DNA of 64,000 nt from Gadus chalcogrammus (lineage: Eukaryota > Chordata > Actinopteri > Gadiformes > Gadidae). Shown one piece after another: positions 54,972 through 64,000 of this stretch (position 1 is the stretch's first letter; each line of letters starts with the position of its first letter). Under the pieces are notes generated by a model. That model worked only from the letters and a program-made list of their open reading frames with translations. It was not told the origin of the DNA and made no database searches. Position numbers and translations under genes: made by a program. Where the stretch lies: NCBI RefSeq assembly GCF_026213295.1, contig NC_079426.1:23970423-24034422 (forward strand), read 5' to 3'.

Positions 54972-55452
54972 TGTTAGATTTCAGCTTATTTCTAAACTGT
55001 TCGGACAGACTCTGCGTTGTGCATTTTTTGTCGTGGTAGTAATTCTTGAAGTCGAAATCAAAGCAACTTGACAGGTTGGATCAGAGGGTTGAATAGATGG
55101 TTTATTCCAGGATGTAATATAGCGAGATACAGATTTAGGTTGAATAATCTATAGTGGACCCATTGAGGAGCCGTTTGATGACTTGTTCCTTGGCTGTCGA
55201 ACCCTCTTCTCGTCGAACCAAAGGGTTGGGGCGAGTATTATACAAAAAGGGGATACATGAATAACACGTGAACAGACGCACTCTCAGCCTTGATAAGGTA
55301 TCTGGCCCTGGCTATGTCCCGGAGGACCAGGTCGGTTCAACCTTGTTGAGACATAACAATGGCAGAATGTTGGAGATAACACCTTGTATTAGTATGAGAG
55401 GACCTTGCCTGTTCCTAGACTAGAAATGTGAACAAAATAGAGACACTAAAAT
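54972..55452 (-). repeat. 5' LTR, copy B
   Basis: Same outer truncation as copy A (ends at ACTAAAAT), so that loss predates the duplication or allele split. Confidence 0.9.
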
Positions 55453-55857
55453 GGGATCTAGGAACTGTAGTTTTTAAAAGAACGGACAAGTCACCGCAAT
55501 CAACCCATTGGCGCTCTATGGCTGGGGAGGGTTACAATAATCCCGCGAGATTAACATCTCTGCCCTGGAGTACGTTGTTTTCTGTGATCTGGGAAACGGT
55601 TATCGCGGCGGGCGTGATGAAACTCCTACCCGGAAGCTGGACTGGTAGATCTGTGGAGAGAGAATAGGTTATGGGAGCTAACGCGGCTACTGCAGGGGCT
55701 GCAGTAGCCATGGGAGCAAGGCACGCGCCTGGTGCGTAGCCTGTGGAGGCAGAGGAAGCAGCGCCGGATGGTTGCTGGAAGTTGAAGGGCGCCGTGGCGA
55801 CTGACGACAGCGGGTTGGGGGCCTGGACCCGTCCGGGAGTCAAGGGCCCTTAATTCC
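55453..55857 (-). pseudogene. YR-element ORF1, N-terminal part (copy B, uninterrupted)
   Basis: Minus-strand frame from 55843: Pro/Ala/Ser-rich start, then ALAPITYSLSTDLPVQLPG and NVLQGRDVNLAGLL, with a stop shortly before the LTR. This joins in order with the zinc-finger part at 43941-43395 across the retrovirus. The true start may lie above 55857, where similarity to copy A is not available. Confidence 0.6.
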
Positions 55858-56587
55858 AATGATTATTATATTATTGAAGAAATATTTATTCTAGTAACTA
55901 TTAAATTAAAACAAATTGCATACATGCACAGTTCAAATATTATAGTTTTTCCATGTTTGTGGGGAACTGTGGTGGGAATTCTGGAACCACGTCAATCATA
56001 AACTGACCAAACTGGGTAGAATAAAGAGTCATCCGAACTTATAACAATTATGGTCATACATTGGTAACTCTTCCTTTTACAGTCCCCCAATTACTTGGTA
56101 TTTATCCGGTAAATGTATGGTAAATCGTAGTGTATTACTGGGTAATTACCACTGGTAAAGAGAAGGTAAATACAGAGGAATTACAGCTGAAGTACTAAGT
56201 AAAGCCTCCACTATTACCCATCAACTGAACTAAGAACCGTGTAGTTGTAACTGTTTTAGGTTGATAATAACTCAGATATTGTGTACATCCTAGGTATTTA
56301 GGCCACCAATTCTTAGACACACCTATCAATTCAAGTTATACTTGTAGTTATCCAAGGTTTATGCTGGTAACAGCACCAGTTTAATGATGTTCTATCTACA
56401 AATTAGCATAGCACTTTCCAATAAATTACTTTTTCTTACATAGTTATTATTAATGGCTACACCCATTTAGAAAGTGTTTACTAGATTTACCTTAAGAACT
56501 ATGGAATAACTGCCCTGTAGCAACCTCCGCAGGAACAATTTTCCTCAAGTGTCATGGTACATCTTCTTAAATACTGGGTACGAAGCC
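55858..56587. other. AT-rich DNA, no gene seen
   Basis: CTTCCTTTTACAGT at 56069-56082 is the reverse complement of ACTGTAAAAGGAAG at about 56738-56751, suggesting ends of an unrecognised MITE. Not called further. Confidence 0.4.
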
Positions 56588-57030
56588 GTTTGTTTCCATG
56601 GTGTTACCACGTTATTACCATATCATTTGTAATAGTTCGATTCCAGTCCATGCAATAAACTGGAACTTGTACAATGTACGTTCTGCAACGTTACAAAGTA
56701 AAACATGACAATTTACCAACTAAGTAAGCTGAAACTGTACTGTAAAAGGAAGCCTTGTTTGTTTCCATGGTATTACCAGGTTCTTACCATATAATTTGCA
56801 ATAGATTACTCCCTTTTCCATGCAATCAACACAAACTTGTACCATGTATGTTCTGCAACGTTACTAAGTAAAACATGACAATTTATCCAGTAAGTAAACT
56901 GAAACTGTACTGTAAAAGGGAGCCTCGTTTGTTTCCATGGTATTACCAGGCTCTCGCCATATAAGTTGCAGCTGGTTATTCCCTTTTCCATGCAATCAAC
57001 ACAAACTTGTACCATATATATTCTACAATG
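56588..57030. repeat. ~170-bp tandem repeat, 2.6 copies
   Basis: GTTTGTTTCCATGGT starts units at 56588, 56757 and 56927 (periods 169 and 170). Units contain TGCAATCAACACAAACTTGT and AACTGAAACTGTACTGTAAA. Each unit ends with the ACTGTAAAAGG(A/G)AGCC motif. Confidence 0.9.
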
Positions 57031-57710
57031 TCGTTCATCAGTAGTTAAGCAATTTAAATTTTGTTATAATACCCCAAACCACTGTTAATGAAAGGCATAT
57101 TAAAATTAAACAAAATCAAAGGCTTATCTTGCAAACAATGCATATCTCACAAACAGGCACTGAACACTGAAAAAATCAGACAAAATAAAGAGCCGTCCAC
57201 ATCAACCCAATTTAAATGTTACTGACGGTGTTTTGATAAAACACATGACAGTGTTATGGCAAGTGACCAAAATGAAAACTGCTTCAACCTCTACAATTTG
57301 AATAAGTAGCGAATGCCATGCAGCAATCTGCCTATAGGAGCATCTTTGTGGTCATTCGCAAACCAATGAGTCCACTCGACGAATGAGAGATGGCCCACTA
57401 TGCAACTTTTTTAGCCAAAATTACATTAATTATGCTGGTCGAGAGTTATTCTGATGGCTCTGCAAACATTTCTGGGTCGTTTGGTGGGTGTGTCATTGCC
57501 CCATGTCACCTCTCCAAGGAAAAAGTGCATATGCAACTTGCTCTGCTCGGACAGACACAATCCGGATGTAACGCAGCGGAAGTATCCAATCGCGCCTCGA
57601 AAATGTAGTCAGATAGTAGTTTCGAAAATGCTTTACGGCACAGACACACACCCAAACATGGCACCGGCTAGATATAAACAGCCAGTTGCGAGGCAATTGT
57701 TGCATTCATC

Positions 57711-58285
57711 ATGGATCAATCGACTGATAAGGGATCCAAGAGGCGACTGTCGGTGGAACAAAATAAGAATGGACCAGAAAATAGATCAGACACGAGTGAA
57801 AGGGGAACAATGCAACTTTTTGGCTTGATTTACCTTAATATAACAGGCTAAGAGTCATTGCGATGGTTCTATTATACATTTTTGTTCGATTGTTCGTTGT
57901 TTCGACTCCCCCTTGCGCATCTTGGCGGAGAAAAGGAATATGTTTCTGCCGGCGACCTGCCGCCCACTCTCGCGTGAGTCTCGGGTCTCGCGAAGTAACG
58001 AATTGCTTTACGGCACAGACCCCCAAACACGGAACCGGCTCGATATAAACACAAGTAACTAAGGGATTGTTACATTCATCATAGATCAGCCGACTAAAAA
58101 GAGACAGAGAAATCCAATGTCGGAGGAACAGAAGAAGAGAAAAGGGATACTGACCGACAGAGAGGCCAGACACGAGTAAACGTTGGGCAAGCTTTTCAGG
58201 AATAGCGTGAACTGAAAGAAAAAGAAGACTGCAAATCAGACGCCGACTTGGCCGTGTTGCTTTTGAAATTAAAAGTACCCTTGGG
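57711..58285 (+). pseudogene. Duplicated N-terminal exon of a basic (K/R-rich) protein
   Basis: Version 1 (about 57711-57830) reads MDQSTDKGSKRRLSVEQNKN and then DTSE. Version 2 (about 58079-58285) reads KKRQRNPMSEEQKKRK-like residues, then TRVNVGQAFQE, a stop, and RELKEKEDCKSDADLAVLLL. That pattern (basic region, TRVNVGxAFxxWREL, DADLAxxLL) is the N-terminal domain of a large family of fish transposon-derived proteins. Both versions share upstream GGCACAGAC, ACCGGCT(A/C)GATATAAAC and ATTCATCAT(G/A)GATCA, so promoter-like sequence and first exon were duplicated together. Neither continues into a full ORF. Confidence 0.5.
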
Positions 58286-58329
58286 TGAACTTTGTCTTCG
58301 TGGTATTCTTGATGTTGATAGTTGTACAA

Positions 58330-58405
58330 ATGTGTTTGCTCAACCATTTTGTTGTGAGCCCTGTAAAAATTGTTTTCTCGACCGTTTTGTTGTGAGCCCT
58401 GTATG
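58330..58405. repeat. Two tandem ~37-bp units
   Basis: CTCAACCATTTTGTTGTGAG and CTCGACCGTTTTGTTGTGAG, each followed by CCCTGTA. Confidence 0.85.
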
Positions 58406-58913
58406 TTTCTAGCTTGCTTGGTTGCAACCATATAAACACCTTTGTTTCCATGGGTGTTTTGCTGTTCGTCTGTCTCGTCCCCCAGACACAGACTGAATCC
58501 CCGAATCCAGGTTCTTGTTTATTTAGATTATTATGTTGGCCAACACTCTTACACTGATTGTTCTGTTCAACCTAAGATAAGACAATTATAATCTAGGATA
58601 TAATACTCCCCGTCAACTATAATAAAGGATGTATTTATGTTTATTGCAATACAAATACACCATTTTAAAAATGTATAACCTTGCCTACACTTTATGAACA
58701 TCTACTTCGGACATGGCTCCACGCATTCGCCGGCTTCTTTGAAAACAAATGCACATGGCTCGCCTAGAAGTGCATGGGGAAGGGTCGTCAACCAGTTGTT
58801 ACGACAGTGTTGTTAAATATTTACTACGAAGCTGTAGGGGGCGCTGTGTAGAGAAATGTGCGTGCCAAAACCAAGAAAACAGCGAAGAAATGCCCGAAGT
58901 TGCATAGTGGGCC

Positions 58914-59221
58914 TTTAAGTGTCCTCTCTGTGCGGTATCCCTGCAGTCTCCACACCTGTAATTTGTAGGCTGACCAAGCCCAGACCAGGTACCTCCAAAT
59001 CTCCCCTTCCATACTGTAATAAAGTATCAGAAGACAAGAAAATAAACATTAGGACTGTCAATTAATGAACATTTCTAGAACATATAAAACTCAAAGGTTA
59101 TTTAGTTTTTTCAGCTAAGAAAGGATGCTGGTCCTCTGGCCATTGTGTTTGGTCATATTAAAAAGTAAAAAAGGCTTAGCCATAAATACACTACAAAATA
59201 ACTGCTGGAGTCAGGACATGC
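58914..59221. other. No gene seen
   Basis: Non-coding DNA between the TIR element and the gypsy fragment. Confidence 0.5.
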
Positions 59222-59742
59222 TATCCGCTAGTCTGGGCACTTAGGAAACATGAAACCTTACAGAGAGTAGGTAACAGGTTTTACTTGCCCAAGTTATATG
59301 GGGAAGTGAAAGCCTACTGTAGGTCCTGTCCTAATGATCAGGGGCCGTATTCACAAAGGATCTTAGGGCTAAAAGTAGGTCCTAACTGGCGAATTTAGGA
59401 GTAACTCCTAAAAATAATGGGCGTGTCACTCTTAAATTTAGGACTCCTAACTTTTTTCACTAAGAGCAATTCACAAAGTATTTTAGGACTAAAAGTAGCA
59501 CCTAAGTCTAGGAGAGCTTAAAAGTCCTCAAGAGGACTCCTAACTCAGTAAGACCTATTCACAAAGAATCTTAAAATGCCTGCGAGACGAAATGTTAGGG
59601 TATTCAACTTATTGTGGAGTTAATGCGCAATGCAATAACATCCCCGACTAACAGGAATAATCCGATTAGTCCCGAAATAAAATGTTATAAAAATTATAAA
59701 TTATAAAAATATATATATAACTTATAAAAAATAAAAATAATT

Positions 59743-60265
59743 GCGCCATCAAAAGACGAGGACGTGTTCGTCAATAGGAAGAAAGTGCATTCCATCAACA
59801 CTCAGGTTGTTTTTGATGCAAATTTTAACATAGCCTACTGGATGTTGTTGCAAAGTGGCCTGGATCTTCAGTTTGATTCGCGCATTTTAATGGTGAGCGG
59901 TCTGAGGCAGCTTTTTGAGATGTAGGAGTTGGGTGTCACTTGCTGGGTGACAGTGACTATCCATGCAAGACGTGGCTCTAGACACACCCTACCTCAATCC
60001 ACAACCGGGAGCACAGTTAAAGTGTAACATGTAAGTGATTACGCAGATTACGCTTAGTCCTATGCGTAAAACACATCGTATTGGCTCTTTGCGAGCACAC
60101 AAACATACACGAAATGTTGTGGAGAGAGGAATTGGGCAGATGAAACGTCGGTTTCATGTCCTCCACGGCGAAATACGCCTCACCCCAGAGAGGGCAAGCA
60201 CAGTAATCACTGTATGTGCCATTCTACACAACCTTTGCAAGCGGAGGAACATTCCACAGCCAGAC

Positions 60266-60311
<46 letters not shown>

Positions 60312-60391
60312 GCGATCAACATTACAAGGAATTTGGCCGTGTGGAACCGAGTGGACTGGCATTTAGGGATCACTTTGAAAACACATTTTAG
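59743..60391 (+). pseudogene. Harbinger (HARBI1-like) transposase, DDE half
   Basis: DEDVFVNRKKVHSINTQVVF with DANFNI (first catalytic Asp), DSRILMVSGLRQLFE, a stop, then the frame giving GDSDYPCKTWL (second Asp region), and finally VVERGIGQMKRRFHVLHGEI (Glu block) with ILHNLCKRRNIP. After this comes a run of 16 Asp encoded by GAT repeats and a normal-looking C-terminus HFENTF with stop at 60391. The N-terminal DNA-binding part is missing. The last 110 codons (from about 60062) are still open. Confidence 0.8.
60266..60311. repeat. (GAT)n triplet repeat within the transposase
   Basis: About 15 GAT units giving a poly-Asp tract near the C-terminus. Probably an expanded microsatellite in a dispensable acidic tail. 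Confidence 0.95.
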
Positions 60392-61295
60392 GTAAACACC
60401 TTGGCACAAATCAGTCAACACTTGGGTAGTTCTCTGTAACATTTATTTTCTTTTAGATTTTACGTATTTTTATTGTTTGCTTTCTCTCTCTCTTGAACGT
60501 GCAGGCTACAACGTCATTATCGTGGTCTGCACAAAATTGTCATCATGCGTGTATTCTGCTAACTGCACTATAACTACTTCATTTCGGAATTCATTTCTAG
60601 CCTAGGCTATTTCCTTGTTTTTCGGTGATTCAGTGGGCTCGTCTGAACAACCAATCACCGAACTGACCGCTTCTAAACTCGTGCACGAGAATTGACGTAA
60701 TCCATAGCAACGGCGCGTCACTCTTAGTTCACTCTTTGTGATTTATCCTTAGTAAGAGTAGGTCTCAGCGGCTTTGTGAATAACTTTTAAGAAAAAACTC
60801 CTACGTAAAATGTTTTAGCGCGAGTTAAGAGCACTCCTAGCGGTAAGATAAAATGCTTTGTGAATACGGCCCCAGATGTCAGGGAGGAGAGTTATGGCTA
60901 GGGCCCACTGATTGCCGGTGGAGGACAATTCCTTTCAAAGAATAGGGGTCGATGTTGTGGGACCTGTAGAGAGGAGTAAAGCTGAAAATAAAATCTATTT
61001 TGTAATTTGTCATTACACCACTAGATACCCTGAAGCTTCCCCATGAAAGAGGTTACAGTTAAGCAAGTAGCCAAAGCTCTGTTCCAGCTGTTTTCCAGAG
61101 CAGGTATTCCTCTGAAGTTCTTACTGACAATTTCATGAGCACACCTTAAAGCAAATGTATCAGGGATCAAAAGGATCAGAACCCCACCTTTCTAACAGCA
61201 GGATAGATGTTCTTGTTGAGCGCTTCAATCAGATCCTGTTCGGGATGCTGAAGAGGTTTGTCTCCAAGACAGGATGTACTGGGACCAGTCGCTTC

Positions 61296-62677
61296 CATAC
61301 ATCCATTTGGTATTTTATTTTTGGACAAAAAACATGATATGTTAAATAATAAATGAATATGTTAAACAACAACTCCAGGGTTTATCAAGCCGACATAACA
61401 ACATGGTAAACACTACAGGAGAATCGGGGCATCCCCAATTAAAAATAAATTGAATTCACAATTTTCCAACATTAAACATGTTCAATATTTACAATCCCAC
61501 AGCCTGTAATGTGGGGGAACCAGCACTACAGCCGAGTACGTGGGCAATTGATTGTCAAGAGGGAAAGACGAGAGCCAGTTTTGAGCCACACTGACTTAAC
61601 GTAATACCAACAACTTCTCTTTGGCCCGGACCAAAGCACAATGTTTATTTTTTGGTTTGGTGCGGTTCGTTTTCAAATTGCAATTTTCACAACAGTCCCA
61701 GAATTGGTCAACAACGCATGTGTGCAAAGATCGTTAAATCATTGTACAAGAAGGTCTGGGGCGGGGTAAAGCGGCAAAGAAAAAAATGGGGGGAAAGCGC
61801 CTGTGAAAGTAAACCAAACATTCATGGATATCCAGCAGGCTGACCTCATTGTGCTGATATTGATTTGTTTCATGCAGTTGTGGACCGGTCGAACTCCTTC
61901 TGGTGCTGAATGTGTTAAATGCATCTGCATTTTTATGTGTGATTTCCAGCATACTTTTATGTGGGCGTTTGTCCAAATATCCAATGGACATTCTGTCTCC
62001 TCTTTGCTCCATGTTGAGCCAGGACAACTTTTCTCCAGACGGCCCGACAATGATGCTGCCTTCAAAATGCTCAGAGTTTCCGGGAGGTTCGGACCTTAAG
62101 CTCGGAGGAAAGTGCTTTGACCACTCTGTTGGGTCTGAGTTTTGACTCAGAGTTTTGTGCAGAAGTAAAGCTACCCGAGTCCTCCGAGATCACGTCACAA
62201 CTATGGCTGCTCATTTCATTGATAGACTAAAGTGAACTTGCAGCAAGTACAATGAGGCAAACTTAATACCCATTCTAAAATTTGCATTATGATACATTAT
62301 AGATTACAATTATAAACATCACCTGATAAATTCTCGCTCATGTTCAACCATTGCAAGCAGTTCTAATAACTGATTCATCTGATTCAGCGAAGAAGCGCAA
62401 AAAAGTCCCTGCTGGCGTCCAACCTTGTTGTTGTTATGAAGTCTAGTCTCACGAACAATCAGTTTTTTCCAGTTTAATATCATAGCCTGTGAACTTCTGA
62501 GGGGCGTTTCCTGAACATTCTTATTTCGGAAGAAGGGAAGGTTTACATGAAGACACGTAAGAGCTTCCAAACCTGTTTTCAAGGCGGCATGTGCTCCTAA
62601 TCTTGGAGTTAATGTGGCACCCTGAGTTCAGGATAGTTAGTAGTTCTGCTGAGTTCAACCAGTTTCTGTTAGGTTGG
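61296..62677. other. No intact gene; partial hAT-related segment
   Basis: About 61900-62000 (TTCCAGCATACTTTTATGTG, GGGCGTTTGTCCAAAT) resembles 15095-15135 inside the hAT element, so a diverged relative lies here. The remainder (61296-61640 and 62160-62677) shows nothing I can name. Confidence 0.45.
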
Positions 62678-63180
62678 TTGTAAATGCACCAGCCATTCCA
62701 CTAGGGGGCAGCAGCGCTACGGTACGTATCACCAGAGCTCGAAGTAATAGAATGTGTCGCGAGTTCTGAATGAAAGACGTTCATTGCGAACTGTTGCCAG
62801 AAACGGAATGTGTTTTGTCTGTTACAGGTGAGCTGGTGTTAGTTTTGTGCACAATGATGCTATCAGTTAATAGAATGTAATATAACATGTAAAGGTTAAT
62901 TATGCCGTTTGTTTAAGTTAGACGTGATGTGTTTGCGGACTACTCATTGGCGGGTAGTAGTAGGTTAGCCGATGTTTCCCTCCAGTAAGGTCACGTGTCC
63001 ACGCAAGGGGATCGTACTGTTGTGTTTTATGAAGAAAGAGAATGTATCGCGAGTTCTGAATGAAAGACGTTCATTGCGAACTGTTGCCAGAAACGGAATG
63101 TGTTTTGTCTGTTACAGAAAACATGATCAAATAAATCGATTGTGAGACCAAGAAATCAACCTCATCATTGAGCCCGTTAC
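62678..63180 (+). repeat. Putative solo LTR with a duplicated internal block
   Basis: Starts TGTAAATGCACC and ends GAGCCCGTTACA (TGTAA/TTACA), with AATAAA at about 63130. A block of about 76 bp (TCGCGAGTTCTGAATGAAAG ... CTGTTACAG) occurs twice, ending at 62828 and 63117. No exact target duplication, and no matching LTR in the window. Confidence 0.45.
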
Positions 63181-63219
63181 ATTAGCACAAATTAAACAAT
63201 AATTTCCATAATGCGCACG

Positions 63220-63637
63220 ACTAAGTGGGTGCCTGTTACGTCCAAAGAGGTGTATGCTTTTTAGAACTGGATCGGACCGAGGTGTGTTCGCTTTCACATC
63301 TCAAGCGAACCGCACCAGGATTAGTTTGGATGCAAACCGAGACCACCTCTTCAGGGAGGTCTCGGCTGGCTTATTTGGTGTGCACCAAAGTGAGGTGGTT
63401 GCAATCACAACAGCGCAAATGTACCGAACCAAGGGACCAAACTTGTTTAGTGCTCGTTTAAATGCTGGTGTGAAAGCACCCTAGAGAGTGAATAAATTCT
63501 TGAAATAGCTAAGTATCCTTATGTAATCCATTGATTTTCAACAATGTAACTATTCTAAATACCAATTATTTAAATTGAAACGGTGACTGTACAGTTACTT
63601 AAGGCCGGTACATGTATTGCGTTACTCCCCAACACTG
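63220..63637. mobile_element. Right half of a hAT element related to 14643-15611
   Basis: ACTGGATCGGACCGAGGTG, then CTCAAGCGAACCGCACCAGG, and the end GTTACTCCCCAACACTG at 63637 match 15225-15611 with moderate divergence. It abuts a Harbinger transposase codon series at 63638. The left end was not identified. Confidence 0.7.
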
Positions 63638-63905
63638 CCTGTATCTCTCAATAAGAATATTCTCAGGCAATGCCAAGGGATCAGATCTGTCCCGAAAGAC
63701 CCTCTGTTTCCGGAGAGACCCCTGTAGGGTACGGGCTCCAAGGTCCATGGGAACACCTACAAATGGTGTCGACATTGTCAAAGGAGGGTCTAGGAAGCTG
63801 CGCTTCGCTTTAAGTAGGCGATCTAACCCAAAGTCTTAGCTGATAACCTCCTTCCGACCAGGTTTGGTTAGCAGCATAAGTCACCATTGTGATACAGCGA
63901 TGCTA
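63638..63905 (-). pseudogene. Harbinger transposase N-terminus, cut by a hAT element
   Basis: Minus strand from 63775: MSTPFVGVPMDLGARTLQGS, RKQRVFRDRSDPLALPENIL and IERYR, at which point the hAT end begins. It is the same gene start as 10661-10820 but without the TGA. The 5' untranslated part (63776-63905) also matches 10530-10660 (ACCAAACCTGGTCGG). No further part of the transposase is seen. Confidence 0.7.
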
Positions 63906-64000
63906 AATGTGTAACGGGGGGGGTTAGGCAGAACCCAAGTGCACAGACTGACAATGGTGACAGGGCAGTTTAAAGGTTTATTGATTGCACCGATGATCAG
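63906..64000. other. Unassigned end of window
   Basis: Starts AATGTGTAACGGGGGGGGTT and interrupts the Harbinger 5' region. It includes CAGTTTAAAGGTTTATTGATT. Probably another insertion that continues past the window. Confidence 0.35.

Larger units (their letters stand above)
43942..55452 (-). mobile_element. Gag-only endogenous retrovirus with nested transposons (copy B)
   Basis: Same layout as 18614-30141: 5' LTR 55452-54972, primer site 54969-54954, long-TIR transposon 54603-50481, leader minisatellite, gag start 49797, piggyBac 49454-46868, gag to 45306, 3' LTR 44435-43942. Nesting order and insertion points are identical to copy A. Confidence 0.85.
36505..55709 (+). repeat. Copy B of the 19.2-kb direct repeat
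   Basis: Counterpart of 11182-30384. The left edge is the gap. The right edge is where copy A turns palindromic; copy B runs on into 55710-64000 with no break. Confidence 0.95.
57392..58913. mobile_element. DNA transposon with 17-bp TIR GGCCCACTATGCAACTT
   Basis: Left end GGCCCACTATGCAACTT (57392), right end its reverse complement (ending 58913), followed by TTTAAG. The interior holds two tandem versions of a ~370-bp block, each with a short Lys/Arg-rich coding start. No transposase core found. Superfamily not determined. Confidence 0.65.
59342..60872 (+). mobile_element. Harbinger element with CAG target duplication, inside the gypsy integrase
   Basis: The ends are GGGCCGTATTCACAAAG and its reverse complement CTTTGTGAATACGGCCC. 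CAG flanks both sides (59339-59341 and 60873-60875), a 3-bp duplication as expected for PIF/Harbinger. Subterminal regions repeat (T)CCTAAG/CTTAGGA-type motifs many times. Only the second half of a transposase is inside, so it is an internally deleted copy. Confidence 0.9.
59222..61295 (+). pseudogene. Ty3/gypsy integrase fragment, split by a Harbinger element
   Basis: The left part (59222-59341) reads ETLQRVGNRFYLPKLYGEV then KAYCRSC, the end of the HHCC zinc-binding region. The right part (60873-61295) reads RIGVDVVGPVERSKAENK (first Asp), TTRYPEA, LTDN (second Asp) and VERFNQILFGMLKRF (Glu). This is the order of a gypsy integrase. It is decayed (several stops; a frameshift after RYPEAS). 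The rest of the polyprotein and the LTRs are absent from the window. Confidence 0.75.

Noticed and set aside
57835..58431. 198-codon minus-strand ORF as a gene
   Set aside because: It overlaps the duplicated exon block on the other strand, has low-complexity segments and no recognised motif.
60035..60391. Host gene with an aspartate-rich tail
   Set aside because: VVERGIGQMKRRFH and the flanking TIRs with CAG duplication identify a Harbinger transposase.

Overview
The window looks like transposon-dense intergenic DNA from a ray-finned fish. The evidence is the mix of element families: DIRS-type and other tyrosine-recombinase elements, a CR1/L2-type LINE, an endogenous retrovirus family, piggyBac, PIF/Harbinger, several hAT-like elements and a Ty3/gypsy fragment. 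I found no host gene, tRNA, rRNA or CRISPR array. Nearly every recognisable coding stretch is a broken transposon gene. The species call is an inference; the nesting is read directly from the bases.

Layout. 1-6445: a plus-strand DIRS-like element (RT, RNase H, tyrosine recombinase, inverted terminal motifs), interrupted by a hAT-like element in the RT and a 5'-truncated LINE in the recombinase. 6447-10150: a minus-strand retrovirus remnant keeping pol and a trace of env, with a hAT element inside its LTR. 10439-10820: the 5' end of a Harbinger element. 11182-30384 (copy A): unassigned DNA, a hAT element inside a minisatellite, a two-part minisatellite, then a minus-strand tyrosine-recombinase element. 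Its ORF1 is split by an 11.5-kb minus-strand retrovirus of the same family. That retrovirus carries a piggyBac element in gag (at TTAA) and a 4.1-kb long-TIR integrase-type transposon in its leader. 30386-36404: an inverted copy of about 24298-30382, forming a giant palindrome with a 3-base centre. 36405-36504: 100 N. 36505-55709 (copy B): a near-identical direct repeat of copy A, 25.3 kb downstream. Copy B runs straight through the point where copy A folds back. 55710-64000: the end of the recombinase-element ORF1, a 170-bp tandem repeat, a TIR element with a duplicated exon, a gypsy integrase split by a Harbinger element, a putative solo LTR, hAT pieces and a second Harbinger 5' end.

Interpretation. 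The direct repeat starts exactly at a 100-N gap and the palindrome ends exactly at it. The simplest explanation is that one locus (1-30384 joined to 55710-64000) was assembled redundantly from two haplotypes. Real duplication cannot be excluded without reads. The inverted arm carries copy-B alleles near its centre, so it is not a plain fold-back of copy A.

Most interesting biology: (1) a long-TIR element whose transposase halves lie on opposite strands, each starting next to its own TIR; (2) at least four levels of nested insertion whose order can be read; (3) two retrovirus copies of one family, one keeping gag and the other pol/env.
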